Assembly: GCA_037127315.1 (NCBI GenBank)
Contig: JBBBDQ010001935.1
Location: forward strand, 2,336,001 to 2,400,000
Origin: Ascarosepion bandense
Lineage: Eukaryota; Mollusca; Cephalopoda; Sepiida; Sepiidae
DNA: 64,000 nt
Direction: 5' to 3'
Positions 1-10,679 of this stretch are shown here, piece after piece; positions within the stretch are counted from its first letter, which is position 1; each line of letters begins with the position of its first letter. A model generated the notes under the pieces. The model did not search any database, was not told where the DNA came from, and saw nothing but the letters and a program-made list of their open reading frames with translations. The translations under genes and the position numbers were made by a program.

Positions 1-576
1 GAAGTTATTCAATCATTAAGATTGATTAGAATGTTAAAATAAGAAAACTGAAAATCAAAATTGATTGTGGCTATTTTTTTTCATTCTCTTCTTCAAAGCT
101 GAAGAGTCACTCAGGGTAGAGCATTGCTGTATGAAATTGTTTTATGGGCATGCAGGGAGGAAGGAAGAAGTGCTATGAGGATATGTAGGATAGATAACGA
201 TTGATCCTAGATTTAAAGAATCCTCTCTGGAGTATGTTTCACAAGTTCTGGGGCTTCCTCCTTACTAATGGAATAGAAAGGGAATGAGGATGATTCAGCC
301 CTGTGTGCGTGGCATGGTAAGTCTTAGCTGTGAAAGTGTGAACAGGTATAAGAAATGAATGTAGCTCATCAGAACCCTTGCCTTGGAAATAGTGACAGTA
401 GAAAATGATGAGCAATGTTTCGTCTGTAGCAAAGGAAGTTTGTACGTTGAACTATTTTCTATCTGCAAGGAGTGTGATAAAATTGACTGGAGAGAAATTT
501 GTTCATATTCTGATTGGTTAAAAAAATATTAATGCATTTGTTATGCAAAGTTTTGTTGGATAGATAATATTGGTGA
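1..576. other. Non-coding, no recognised feature
   Basis: I see no gene, RNA or repeat boundary here. The sequence is AT-rich and lacks long open frames on both strands. Confidence 0.5.
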
Positions 577-731
577 TGGATTGGGTTCTGCAGCCTTGGT
601 TGGTAACCAATCTACGGCAGAAAGTAATGGCAACCTACTGCAGGAAAATCTTCTGCCCAGCCAGTCATGTCTTTTTCAAGACATGATCACCCAAGCTTAT
701 ATCACATATGGAACTTAATTGACTAACTGTA
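577..731 (+). mobile_element. SINE-1 copy, 5'-truncated
   Basis: This matches the 3' two thirds of the window's commonest SINE: the 'gattgggttct' block, the 'ggcaacctact' block, the short palindrome around 'catgtct...agacatgatc', and the 'aacttaattgact' tail. The Pol III promoter head is missing. Confidence 0.85.
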
Positions 732-927
732 TATTGATGGCAGAATTCCAAGATTTTTGTTCTTTTACACAATGATTTTCTATTCCAGCTTTACTCCTGG
801 AAGGAAATTTAAAGCTTCCAGGGGGAAAATAATTACACTACCTACTAAATAAAAAAAAATCTCAGATGGATTTTCTCATGTCTTAGAGAGAGAGCCTGTT
901 GCAAACAAAAGTCCTTTTATTTGTTAC

Positions 928-1370
928 TAACCACTTTCTATGACTATGCTTAGTTGTTACTAACTGCTCTCTATCCACTTGACTCTGTAACTATAAGTTT
1001 ATCAGTATATTTGTACATTTGAAAAATAAATTAGTAAATAGTCTCAGTGAGTTTTAACTGCTCTTTCTCTCATACACATGAAGGGGGAAATCTGGATGGC
1101 TGAACTGAGTGTAAGGGGAAATGTCAGAAAAAAGTTTAGGAACCACTAACCACTCTATGGCTATGCTTAGTTGTTACTAACTGCTCTCTATCCACTTTAC
1201 TCTGTAACTATAAGTTTATCCATATATTTGTACATTTGAAAAATAAATTAGTAAATAGTCTCAGTGAGTTTTAACTGCTCTTTCTCTCATACACATGAAG
1301 GGGGAAATCTGGATGGTTGAACTGGGTGTAGGGGGAAATGACAGAAAAATGTTTGGGAACCACTATTCTA
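928..1370. repeat. Direct tandem duplication, 217-bp period
   Basis: Two adjacent copies with about 95% identity by eye. Each runs from 'actaaccact' through 'atgcttagttgttac' to 'aggaaccacta'. The shared end 'gtttgggaaccacta' resembles hAT-type terminal sequences, so the duplicated block may be a small non-autonomous DNA element. That is inference. Confidence 0.8.
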
Positions 1371-1496
1371 TTCAAATGAAAATTGTATCATTTGCTCAAA
1401 GTGTTTTTATTTTCCAGAGAATGTCAAAATAACAATGTAGATTTTAATAGTCTTTTGAATTTAATTGATAAAAAATAATAATGCTTCATGTTTTCC

Positions 1497-1680
1497 AGTC
1501 AAATTTAATCTGCAAAAATTTAACTGCAATGTGAATCGCTCTCTACTGTCCTCCTGATTACTCTTTTCTCTTTCTGCTGATTATTAATGTTCCTGTTCTT
1601 AATTCTTCCACATTCCTGTAACTCTTTGTATCTTAGTGGCTTTACTGCCTTGTCTAAAGTGATACTGATTTAAAAAATAA
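1497..1680 (+). mobile_element. LINE 3' end fragment (divergent subfamily)
   Basis: The block ending 'cttagtggctttactgcctt' followed by an A-rich stretch matches the 3' ends at 37655-37960 and, more distantly, the 'agtggcagtaaaatgccttgcttggg' ends of the main APE-LINE family here. No coding capacity remains. Confidence 0.6.
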
Positions 1681-1704
1681 TCAGTTAAAATTCTTGAGAT
1701 AGGC

Positions 1705-1945
1705 AGATAGTCTAATGGTTAGCTGCTTGGAATGAGAAATTGACGAGCCAAGTTCCAGTTATATTCAGTTTTACACAAATACCTTGGAAAAGGTATAAAT
1801 CCATCTCTTCTTCCCCCCCAGATATGGGTTAAATAGTAGAGCAGGTTGGGCTCTCTTGCTGTTGCTGGCAACCAGTCTAGGAGATGAACAACTCTGAATT
1901 CAAGACCATATGTAGCCCTGGTGAAGTATATACACTCCAGCCATG
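1705..1945 (+). mobile_element. Divergent tRNA-derived SINE
   Basis: An A-box-like 'tagtctaatggttagc' and a B-box-like 'agccaagttccagt' are spaced as in tRNA genes. They are followed by the SINE-1 'ggtataaatccatctc' block and then a different 3' part shared with 29850-30175. Confidence 0.6.
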
Positions 1946-1966
1946 GAATTATGGAGTTCCAAATCT

Positions 1967-2496
1967 CAGTCAGTTAATGTGATACACACTTAGGTGATCA
2001 TGTCTTGAAAGAGACATGACTGACTGGGCAGAAGATTTTCTCGCAGTAGGTTGCCATTACTTTCTCTAGTAGACTAGTTGCCAACCAAGGCTATAGAATA
2101 GTCCTGCTATTTAATCTTGTTGTGACATGGCTCGATCTCGTGACCGGGTTCACTTATATATAGTTAGAGTGAGTTGGTTAAAAGAGAAGTTAGTAGTGTG
2201 AGCTGAGGGCTACTGTTAATCTGCGTGTTACTTGCTAACTCAACCACCCATATTGTTGCGATCTACTAAGGACTATTATATTGTATCTACCAAATAAGAG
2301 ATTATTTTATCATCTGTGTATTGTTTACCACCTCGAAGATACAACAAACCTTGTAGCTGGAGGGAGAAGAGACGGATTAATACCTTTCCCAAGGGTATTT
2401 GTGCATAAATGAATGCATGGAATTCAACTGGAATTTGAACTCGGCTCTCCAATTTCTTGTTCCAATCCGATATCCACTGTACCACAGCACACATCC
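1967..2496 (-). mobile_element. SINE-1 copy interrupted by a solo LTR
   Basis: The SINE reads on the minus strand from about 2496 (tRNA-like head) to 1967 (tail 'cagtcagttaa'). It is split cleanly: positions 1967-2117 and 2347-2496 are its two halves, and 2118-2346 is foreign. The halves join in register with the SINE consensus. Confidence 0.85.
2118..2346. mobile_element. Probable solo LTR (229 bp)
   Basis: The insert starts TGTTGTGACA and ends GATACAACA, giving a TGTTGT/ACAACA terminal inverted repeat. It is flanked by AATCT (2113-2117) and AACCT (2347-2351), a 5-bp target duplication with one mismatch. Inside are a TATATATA stretch near the start and an AATAA-type signal, as expected of an LTR. 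A 5-bp duplication fits Ty3/gypsy or BEL integration. No internal element sequence remains, so it probably arose by LTR-LTR recombination. Confidence 0.7.
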
Positions 2497-2549
2497 ACAA
2501 GTTCTTCTGATCCAATAGTGAAGAAAAACATAAAAATTCCATAGAATTT

Positions 2550-2790
2550 TCTTTGACCAGTCAACATATCAACTGGTGACGAAGTTTCGAACAATTCACG
2601 CAGGGAAGGAAAACCTTTTTCTTTGACCAGTCACCATATCAACCGGCGATGAAGATTTGAACAATTCACGCGGGGAAGGAAAACCTTTTTCTTTGACCAG
2701 TCACCATATCAACGAGCGACAAAGATATATGAATTCACGCAAGAAAAGAAAACCTTTTCTCTTTGACCACTCTCGACACATATCAACTAG
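2550..2790 (+). repeat. 67-bp tandem repeats in gypsy leader, each with a PBS-like motif
   Basis: About 3.5 imperfect copies of a unit running 'ctttgaccagtcaccatatcaac'-like sequence, then 'ggcgatgaagattt', then 'ttcacgcggggaaggaaaacc'. Each carries a variant of 'aactggtgacgaag', which resembles the primer-binding-site region found just after the 5' LTR of many animal gypsy elements. A clear 5' LTR was not found upstream. Confidence 0.65.
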
Positions 2791-3184
2791 CAAATAGAGA
2801 AATTGTGAACATCAACGGTCGAACGTGGATTTCAAGTACCAAGGGATAGTCCCCCCTCTCACAAATAATCGGTCTAAAAAACGTGAAGCATCAAGAAAGG
2901 AAAAATATTTACTCCATCTAAAATAACCTGCAACTAATAAAAAAAAAAGAGAAGGAAAAAATTCAAAGTCAAAAAAAAAAATTCTCTGCACGCCCGGAAC
3001 AGCATCACAGAATAATCTGTTAGTAGATCTGTTTTGAGCCTATCTCTTTCTTTTGGACGTATGCCTCATGAAAAAAAAAAAAATTGTAAATACAGTTAGT
3101 GTTTTTTCTCTTGTGTCTACAAAAAATTGGTCATGTTGAGATTAAAAAAAAAAGGAAGACTTACAAAAAGTGATAATTCGACTA

Positions 3185-4090
3185 ATGAAAACTCAGTTGG
3201 ATCAACAACAAAAAAGCGACGAGCAATTACAACAACAATTATTTATGGAGATACACAAACAACAGATGGATTTGCAAGAACAATTCTTTAAAAAGACTGA
3301 GGAACAACAAAATAAAATTAAAGAGTTACTTTTCAAATCATTAAAAGACAAACAAACTGAGAACGATACTACTTTTTCTCAAAGTGCTATCTGGAGCACA
3401 ATGGAAATTTTTGAGTATGTACTGGGAGACGAAAAAAATTTTGATGCTTTTTATAGGCGGTACGAGGATTTATTTAATGTCGACTGTAATAATTGGCCAA
3501 ATTCTAAGAAAGTGCGGTTATTACTAAGGAAGTTAGGTACAGCAGAACACAGCAGGTTTGTTGATTTTATTCTCCCCAGAAAAACGACAGACCTGGAATT
3601 CTCAGAAACAGTCAAGCTACTGTCAGCATTATTTAGGTCAAACACATCACTTTTTCATAAAAGATGGAAATATCTTAATTTATTCAAAGAAGATCAGCAG
3701 GACAATTTAACATTTGCTACTATGGTAACTAAATATGTTAATGATTTCAAACTGATGGAATTACCTGCTGATGACTTTAAATGCCTAATTTTTGCTCAAG
3801 GTCTGGTCTCAGCTGGAGATATAGAAGTTAGACGTAGAGTTCTAACAAAACTAGAAAATGAGTCAGGTTTAACCTTCCAAAAATTAGCAGAAGACTGTCA
3901 GAGGGTAGTATCACTAAAAAGTGACTTGAGGAATATCGAGGAGTCAGGAGTCGCTCATATAAAAAAAATTATGAACAGATCAAAACGCCACTTCCCTGAA
4001 AGGAAGAAAAGAAGATATCATGACAAACATACTATAAGACAAGAACATTCACTGCCAGGTCCGTGTTACATTTGTGGAAAATTACACTGA
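3185..4090 (+). pseudogene. gag: Ty3/gypsy gag-like ORF
   Basis: The first ATG is at 3185 and the frame is open to a TGA at 4088-4090, about 301 residues. The N-terminal 60 residues are Gln/Lys-rich and coiled-coil-like. Next comes a retrotransposon capsid-like region with 'FDAFYRRYEDLF' and 'KVRLLLRKLGTAEHSRF', then a basic stretch, then the start of a zinc knuckle 'CYICGKLH'. The stop falls exactly where a Trp is usual in this knuckle, so it looks like a nonsense mutation rather than a normal terminus. A second knuckle (CQNCGKAGHLTASC) follows in the same frame just after the stop, at about 4120-4170. Gag packages the element RNA; this copy is probably dead. Confidence 0.8.
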
Positions 4091-4166
4091 ATGAGGTTTT
4101 GCCTGTCCAGAAAGAAAAAAAAATTGCCAGAATTGTGGTAAAGCTGGTCATTTAACAGCAAGTTGC

Positions 4167-4434
4167 TTGTATACGAAAAAATCCAGAAGAACAAAAAATA
4201 AAATAAGACAGACACTGTCAAGTGATAACGTAGACGGAAATTTGCGAAAATATGTAATAGTGAAAATATTAGATAAAATAATTAAATTCCAGCTGGACAG
4301 TGGATCTGACTTGACTATCATAAATTTGCATACATGGAGGCGACTAAAAAAGCCAACATTATTGAGAACTAACAAAACGACGCGCTCGGTGACAGGTGAA
4401 AAAATTAACATTTTAGGAGAAGTATTTGTTACAG
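4167..4434 (+). pseudogene. pol: Gypsy aspartic protease region (pol, N-terminal part)
   Basis: The open frame follows the second zinc knuckle and contains 'FQLDSGSDLTII', the D-S/T-G active-site motif of retroviral-type aspartic proteases. It then has the flap-like region 'RSVTGEKINILGEVFV'. The frame is broken at 4435 by a SINE insertion. Protease would cleave the Gag-Pol polyprotein of the element. Confidence 0.8.
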
Positions 4435-4635
4435 GGAAAGGTATTAATCCGTCTGCTTCCTTCCAGTTATGGGTTAAATAGCAGGACAGATTGGGTTCTA
4501 TAGCCTTGGTCGGCAACCAGTCTACCGCAGAAAGCAATGGCAACCTACTGCGGGATAATCTTCTGCCCAGTCAGTCATGTCTCTTTCGAGACATGATCGC
4601 CCAAGCGTGTATCGCATATGGCACTTAACTGACTG
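4435..4635 (+). mobile_element. SINE-1 inserted in gypsy pol, with 11-bp TSD
   Basis: A 5'-truncated SINE-1 is flanked by ATTTGTTACAG at 4424-4434 and again at 4636-4646. Counting a single copy of the duplication, the gypsy reading frame continues across the site. The pol frame was therefore intact at this point when the SINE landed. The SINE is younger than the gypsy copy. Confidence 0.92.
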
Positions 4636-5072
4636 ATTTGTTACAGTAACATTAAATGGAACAACTAAAAAATTGAGGGTATATGTGATGAAAAATATTA
4701 AAAATTTGTTCAGTACAGATTGGATCAAAAAGTTCAATTTATGGGACTGTCCAATGAGTATGTTCTGTTGCAAAATAGAAACTACAACGTCCAAAATTGA
4801 AGAACTGAAACTGGAACTAAAGGAAAAATTCCCGGAAGTGTTTTCAGGCGGCTTAGGGAAATGCATTAAAATAAAAGCTAAATTCAAAAATACAATTACA
4901 CCTCCTAGAAAACGTTACTCTTGTGGTGAAAAAGTACTTTTTAAAGTATACAAAAATAATATGATGTTTTGCAAAAAGGGCACTATAAAACATAGAGTGG
5001 GAGACCTGGTCTACATGATACAAAGTCCCAAGAATATACATAAGCGCCACCAAAATCAAATAAGAAAATGTT
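4636..5072 (+). pseudogene. pol: Gypsy pol remnant: pre-RT segment joined to integrase C-terminus
   Basis: The first part encodes the linker between protease and reverse transcriptase, with 'FPEVFSGGLGKC' near residue 60, the usual signature just before RT. From about 4915 it jumps to 'GEKVLFKVYKN...KKGTIKHRVGDLVYMIQ...KRHQNQIRK', typical of the GPY/F-like tail of gypsy integrases. RT, RNase H and the integrase core are missing, so an internal deletion of roughly 2.5-3 kb is inferred from the usual size of the family. Confidence 0.75.
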
Positions 5073-5277
5073 GAACAACTGACATAAATGATTCACCTCC
5101 ATCAAATGAAGAGCAAAAGATAACATATTTGAGAATTTTGATCTCAAGGCACCCCAGGCTTCACCCGAAAGAAGGCAGTCTAGCAGGAAAAGGAAGTATA
5201 AAGATCCCTTGATCATCGACCCTAAACAAAAAAGATATTAAAACAGCTTTTCGGGTAAAAAGCTCTTGGAAGTGGGG

Positions 5278-5578
5278 TGTTGTGGTGGAGTTACCCACTT
5301 AATAATGGACTCTTCTGTGCCTATATCAACCAAGTGTTAATTACTCTTGAGGTCGTGTGCAGGAGTGAAAGAGACTCTTGTAGGGACTCTCGTGTGGAGT
5401 GAGCAAGGGTGACAGAGACTCTGGTTCCCAGTACGACTTCAGTTCAGCGCAAGCTATTATTACTTTCCTCTTTATATCTCTTTGTATTTGTTTGTATTTC
5501 CTCTTGACATAAGATATGTTCTTGAACCTACGACCTTGTTGACTTATTATTTTATGGTCCCATACCGGGTCTATATCA
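5278..5578 (+). mobile_element. Candidate gypsy 3' LTR
   Basis: A purine-rich tract 'ggaagtgggg' ends at 5277 and TGTTGTGG begins at 5278, the normal polypurine-tract/LTR junction. The proposed end 'ctatatca' at 5578 is chosen because 'atatca' also precedes the PBS-like motif in the leader repeats. The end is uncertain because no matching 5' LTR was found in the window. Confidence 0.5.
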
Positions 5579-5589
5579 GTAATATTGTA

Positions 5590-7960
5590 GAAAGGGTAAG
5601 ATAGAGGAGGGAGTCACAGAAATAGAAGATGGCAATCGATGCTGTGTTTAAACTTTTGGAGATTGTAATTATAAGGGAAGCAAGCATGGGTAAGGGAGTT
5701 CCTTAGGGGTGGAGGAAAGAAACTGCTGGAGTAGAATTGGCAGTGATATTTGCCTATTTTGACAGTAAAAGGGTGGAACCTAGTTGCCAATCTAGTTGCA
5801 TGGGTAGACTCATGGGGCGGAGTACCAAGGAATAAAGCTTGTTAGAGCAGAAGCCGTGAAAATACTTGTAGGAAAGACAGAGGGAAGCCACATTCCATCA
5901 ACGAGAAAGGGGCTGAAAGCGAGCAGCCAAATAGAGACCAGTTACTTAACAGATACTCTTCTGGGTTTTGTCAAGAACCCCGAGATAAACACCAGGGACA
6001 CCTGACCAGATATGGCAACAGTACTCAATGTACAGACAAATAGATTTATAAATGTGCAAGATAGTTTCTGATGAGAAAAACCTTCTTAGCAGTTGATGTG
6101 GCTATTTATTTGATGTATTTATTCCACTTGAGGTTGACTGAGAGAGTGAGGCTGAGGAGGCGAAGTGTATTGTTTTCAAGGAGCCTAGTATGATCCATGT
6201 AAATGGAAGGTAGGAAAGGTTCTCTATGGTGGTTAAAGGAGAGTATCTTTGTTTTGGAAGCATTAAAATTTATGAGCCATTTTTTACCTCAATCAAACAC
6301 AGATTGGAGGCCCTTTCCAAGAGCAGAAGCAAGATCTACTTTGTCAGCCCTGGCAGATTTCATATTGAGATTGGAGTAGATTGTGGTCTTATCTGCATAG
6401 ATGCCAATTTGGAAACTGATTAAATCAGGAAGGTCATTGATAAATATCAGAAGAGTGTAGGCCCTAGGATAGAGCCTTGAGGGACACCTGCATTTGCATG
6501 AAAGGATTTGGAAGTATGCACATTTAGAACAGCCATCATTAACAATTTGACAGGAATGATTGGATTAAACTTAACTGTCATCCTGTTATACTGTAACCCT
6601 GTAGCTTTTGTAACAAGCCAGCTTTCGAGATATCCAGGGCAACAGCTTGGGCTTCATGGCTCATATCAAGAGCTTTGGTCCTGGGTATGATGGTAAACTG
6701 CATCTTGCAGCAAGGCCTCTGATTGGGAGGTTGTGAGGAGCATAGAACCACCTCTTAATTGCTGTTGTTCCCAGGTTCACTCTGACCTAGAGTGGTAGCA
6801 CCTGTTAGGGCCCCAGCATGGGCAAATAGTTAACCACCAAATTGATGTCAGAACACTATGAAAGTATAACAATAGACTCTTTATAGAAATATATACATAA
6901 AAATAGACTTTTATAGAAAAATATACATGTTTTTGATAGAAAAATATTACCAATACATTTTTTAAGAAATAAAAATTGCCATAATACAAAACTAGAAGAC
7001 ATCTTTAATTTCTAAAATTAAAAATAAATTTTTTTCATCAAAATCTGGCTAAATCAACTTTCTCACTAAAACTGAACAATAAAAAAATATACCTTAAAAC
7101 CTCACTTTTTTGGCACTAAGTAACCTACAGAGGTTGAAATGCCATTAAACAAAACTCAAACTCAAACATATCAAGAGCCTGATATATGTTATGGCTGTGA
7201 GCATATCAGCAGTAAACCTGGCAAAGTAGAAGTCATACTGCTTATCAGAAAATTTGTTGGATGTGACAAACTGAATCATTTCAGCATTGATATTAACCTC
7301 AAACACTTTGCCAAAAATCAGTAAGAGGCTCATAAGATGATTATTAGAAGGGCCAGAGGGCTCTCCAGAGTTTTTAAAGACAGGACCTACAGAGGAGGAC
7401 TTCTACCAAGTAGAGAAGCAAGAAGCAGCAAGGCAATAGTTATATAGTTTGAAGAGGACAGGAGAGAGTTCAGGGGCACATTTTTTTTAAGGACAATGAC
7501 TGGATTACCGTCAAATCCACTTGCTTTATGGAAATCTAGCTTAGAAATAATGTTAGAGACCAGACAGAGGGTTATGTATATATCACTCAGTTGGGCCTCA
7601 TTTCTAGGAGGGAAGTCGAGTGTGAGTACTCCAGATAAGACAAGTGTGCAGTTGTAAGAGAATTTGCAAGCAAAGCACTCATCCTTGTTCGCTGTGAATG
7701 TGAGAACCTCAGAATTATTGAGTAGTGGAGGGATTGAGGGTTTTTTTCTGTTGTTCAGCACACTTTTGCAGAGCCACCAAGAGTCTTTAGAGCCAAACTA
7801 CCTGGATGCTGTATGCTGCTTCATTTATGACTTGCTTGCATTCATTGTGAGCAGAGACCAAAAGCTGCTTGTTAAGGTCAGGCATGTCATTCTGGTAAAG
7901 CTGGAAGAAGTGGTTCCTGTGGGCAATGGAGGCTGAGCAAGCAGGAAAGAATCAAGGGGA
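5590..7960 (-). mobile_element. APE-type LINE, degenerate RT region, split by element AB
   Basis: Read on the minus strand, 7960 to 7179 and 6673 to 5590 form one reverse transcriptase region. The first part includes 'LDFHKASGFDGNPVIVLKK' (RT motif 1) and 'FGKVFEVNINAEM', and continues in 'ALDISKA' on the other side of the insert. The downstream half matches the better-preserved copy at 15797-16642. Frameshifts and stops are numerous. The family resembles Jockey-superfamily elements (YADD catalytic motif in sister copies). The 3' UTR is cut off next to the gypsy LTR. Confidence 0.8.
6674..7166 (+). mobile_element. Element AB, short copy (493 bp), 12-bp TSD
   Basis: The sequence is flanked by CATATCAAGAGC at 6662-6673 and 7167-7178 and interrupts a LINE reading frame. 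It starts 'tttggtcctgggtatga' and ends in a short (ctcaaa)n tail, which together with the long duplication suggests a retroposon made by target-primed reverse transcription. The reverse complement of the whole element is found at 46404-50239. This copy has one 15-bp 'aatctggctaaatca' unit at 7042-7056, where the other copy has a 3.3 kb array. Confidence 0.88.
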
Positions 7961-8033
7961 AGAATGAGGCTTAAGAAAAGCTTTAGCTTTTAAACATGCA
8001 CATTTATTACAAAGTTTATATTATCCAAGTATG

Positions 8034-8370
8034 GGTGTGTGGCCGAGTTGTTAGGATGTTCACTTTGTGACCATGAGGCCCAGGTTTGAAACTCACTGTG
8101 GTTGATTTGTCAGGAGGAGATGATCACAGTATGTGGCACCTTTGGAAAGTGCTTGAAGACCATACCACAAGTTGATCCAATGACTGAAATTGGCTTAGAT
8201 GGGTCACTTTGGGAGCTGTTAATGGTTTTGCTAGCACAAAGTCACAAGTCATTATGACTGAGGGTTTGAGTGTCCTAGGCTTTTTCAGACTGTTGTTCAC
8301 ACTAGATAATGTGTGAAGAAACTGTAAGTAAGGTCCATTCAGCATAGTTGCAGTATCAACCACAGATGAG
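8034..8370 (+). mobile_element. tRNA-derived SINE (second family)
   Basis: The head looks like a tRNA with a Ser/Leu-type A box, 'tggccgagttgttagg' at 8040-8055, and a B box 'ggtttgaaact' at 8083-8093. About 270 bp of unrelated body follows. There is no sign of an intact cloverleaf, so this is a SINE rather than a tRNA gene. Confidence 0.65.
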
Positions 8371-9084
8371 CTCTGTGTGTGTCAAACACACACAAATGTG
8401 CCTGAGCAGGCATCCACAATAGGGATTAGCTAACCACCCTATTCGGCAGGCATTCTTGGATATGAGTGACCAGCTGTATACTCTTTCAATAAATCACTTT
8501 AAAATTGATCCAAGCACTTTTCTGTTAAATATTTGCATGCATTTTATGACATCCGCATGTGAGGTATAAATCAAAGGACAATGTATCAAGTAGTCAGTGA
8601 GAGTGAGTGTCCATGAGGTAGACTGAGTAGCAGCCAGATGTAACAATCCAAGTCAGTCAATAATCTTTTTGTGTCTTGTCTATTCCCTGTTGTATGAGAA
8701 CTCTCTTCGTATGAAGAAATTGAACTAAAGAATTTTTGTAAAAAAATAAAAAAAACCTGAACAATTTTGGAAATATAAAAATGTTTTCTTTTCCTTTCTT
8801 TTTCCTTGTGGGTAAGTTGAATATTTTTGCACGGCCAAATTTTAACTTCTGTGACCTTCAACACTTCAGACTGTGGTCAATGAGGCAGGTATGTAGGTAG
8901 AATTTTGTCATTAAAATTGTCATTTCTGTGATACATTGTCTTAATTCATTGTTTCCTTTTGCTAAAACCAGATTCTTGATAAAATTTTACATGGCATATT
9001 ATTTTCGGTCATCACCAATTCACCTGTAAATAATTGTTGTTTTAGTCGATCACTTTTTCATATTTTTCAACTTCTATTTGACAG

Positions 9085-9360
9085 GTGTTCCTGTAAAAGC
9101 GGATATCAGCTTAAATTGTACAGCATGTGATAAAATCTTTGCCAGTCATAAACTACTTGCCCAGCATCTTAAAGAAAACCACCCAGAAGTTAGTGTCCGT
9201 AGATGGCGATGCCAGTTCTGCAGTCGAGGTTTTACGTCGACCACCAAACTGAAAACACATTTGCTCACACATATTGGGGTTAAGCCTCATACTTGTACCC
9301 AGTGTGGGAAGCAGTTTACAGATCAAAGCAACCTTCGGATGCACCAAACAATCCACACAG
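9085..9360 (+). CDS. C2H2 zinc-finger gene, internal exon (fingers 1-3)
   Basis: A pyrimidine-rich tract and 'ttgacag' (AG at 9083-9084) mark the acceptor; 'cacacag|gtgaaa' at 9360/9361 is the donor. The exon carries three C2H2 fingers: one starting 'CTACDKIFASHKLLAQH' (His spacing 4), 'CQFCSRGFTSTTKLKTHLLTH', and 'CTQCGKQFTDQSNLRMHQTIH'. It ends in the codon for Gly of the 'HTGE' linker in phase 1, which is exactly restored by the exon at 16976. Such proteins usually bind DNA as nuclear transcription regulators. The upstream exons, including the true start codon, are not recognisable, so the exon is partial. Confidence 0.9.
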
Positions 9361-9629
9361 GTGAAAAAATTCAGTGTGATTTTTAAATTTATCCTTTCTG
9401 ATATATATATAAAAGATATATAGCCCTGATGAGTGGACAGAGTGAATTCTGTAGGGTCTGTCTATAAATCTCTAGAGTTGGGATGCTGAATGTAACATCA
9501 ATCAGCTAAGTGACAAATTTTAATTATTAATCAGTTATTGATCAGAATCAAATTAAACCAGTATACTGTTGTATTAAAAAAGTGCTCAGTACATATATAA
9601 TGTAGAGCTTTTAAATATTTTTATTTGGA

Positions 9630-9735
9630 AGTCAGCCAGTTACGCTACCTTGGTTTAAAACTTCCAGTATCGGTTGATATAAAACATCTGAAAATACCAA
9701 AAGGTTGAAACCAAGGTAGTGTAATCAGCTGACCT
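9630..9735. repeat. Family X repeat in a hairpin, hammerhead-like core
   Basis: The arms 'agtcagccagttacgctaccttgg' (about 9630) and 'ccaaggtagtgtaatcagctgac' (about 9711-9733) are inverted copies. Between them, 9688-9718 reads as CTGAAAA, TACC-AAAA-GGTT, GAAA, CCAAG, GTA. That order is the hammerhead core with one core change (G8 to A). Related copies lie at 16762 and 41524. Confidence 0.55.
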
Positions 9736-9908
9736 CTAAATTAAAAAATATATATCCGTCCTGAGTTTTTAGGCAGGAAATGTTCTTTTAGGCAATTATT
9801 AAAAATGACTGACATTTTGTGTTGATTAATCTTAATGATCAAATTTTCTAAATGACGAGGAGGAGATTCTGTTAGAAATTGTCCAAAGTTCATTTTAGAA
9901 GAAAAGTT

Positions 9909-9910
<2 letters not shown>

Positions 9911-9970
<60 letters not shown>
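9911..9970. repeat. (AT)n microsatellite
   Basis: About 60 bp of uninterrupted AT/TA dinucleotides, adjoining 'gtttcaagcttttgactttttgaag', which on the minus strand is a CTGATGA...GAAAC-type motif. Confidence 0.95.
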
Positions 9971-9973
<3 letters not shown>

Positions 9974-10334
9974 TCAAGCTTTTGACTTTTTGAAGTCATC
10001 ATCAGGGTAGGTAGAAACCATTGCTGAGTTTTGTAGAACTAGTGTGGGTCATAATTTGGAAAAGTTATTAATTAAAATTAATCAGCACAAAATGTCTGTT
10101 AATTTTAATAATAATAATAATTATATATATATAATTTTTGATACTTATTAAAATTGATTAAAACCTTTGCTCTTCAGGGTCAAGATGAGAATATATATTT
10201 ATACAAACACTTATTAAATGAGCTTTTCAAATAAAACATTTTCTATAGCGATAACTTTCATCTCATGCCAACATTACAATACTGAAAAAATAAATATTTG
10301 ATTTTCTTTTAATATATATATAAAGTCATCTTTC

Positions 10335-10585
10335 TCTAACCGTGCAAGTTATTTCTTCACCACTGCTGTAGACTGGTACTGAACTCACAACTGTAAGAGC
10401 CAAGTCAGGAACTAACCAACGTCATTATGCAAGGAATGAGGATGATATACCCCAGTGATTGTAATAAAAGGTTCAGTTTGAAATTCCTAACACCTGAAGA
10501 AGGCCGGAGCGTACAAGTGCCGAAACATTGTAGAAATGGCAACAAAGATGAGGACAATAGTCTGAATAATGTAAATACTGCAATT
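10335..10585 (+). mobile_element. Family Y repeat copy
   Basis: It contains the family block 'ccccagtgattgtaataaa', 'ttcctaacacctgaagaaggccggagc', 'ccgaaacattgtagaaatggcaac' and 'aaagatgaggacaatagtctgaataatgtaaat'. A reversed tRNA-like head lies at 10340-10425, so the copy is rearranged. The same body occurs near 13 kb, 14 kb and 32 kb. Confidence 0.75.
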
Positions 10586-10679
10586 TCTTTATATATTTGC
10601 AATTATAAAGTCATTTTGGAAGATGAAATGCATAAGCTAAGATAAGTTTTTCTTTTATCTTGTTTATATATATATATAT

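Noticed and set aside
3170..3184. Earlier start for the gag frame
   Set aside because: The frame can be extended upstream only with a GTG. The first ATG at 3185 is preferred in a eukaryote.
8034..8105. Functional tRNA gene
   Set aside because: A and B boxes are present but no convincing acceptor stem or anticodon, and a SINE-like body follows.
9741..9977. Small frames rich in Tyr-Ile across (AT)n tracts (also at 40853, 43634, 55286, 56651)
   Set aside because: Translation of TA dinucleotide microsatellites only.
9970..10015. Minus-strand CTGATGATGACTT...AAGTCA...GAAAC
   Set aside because: The hairpin is good but seven extra bases separate it from GAAAC and the strand carries AAAA where GAAA is expected, so I did not call a ribozyme.
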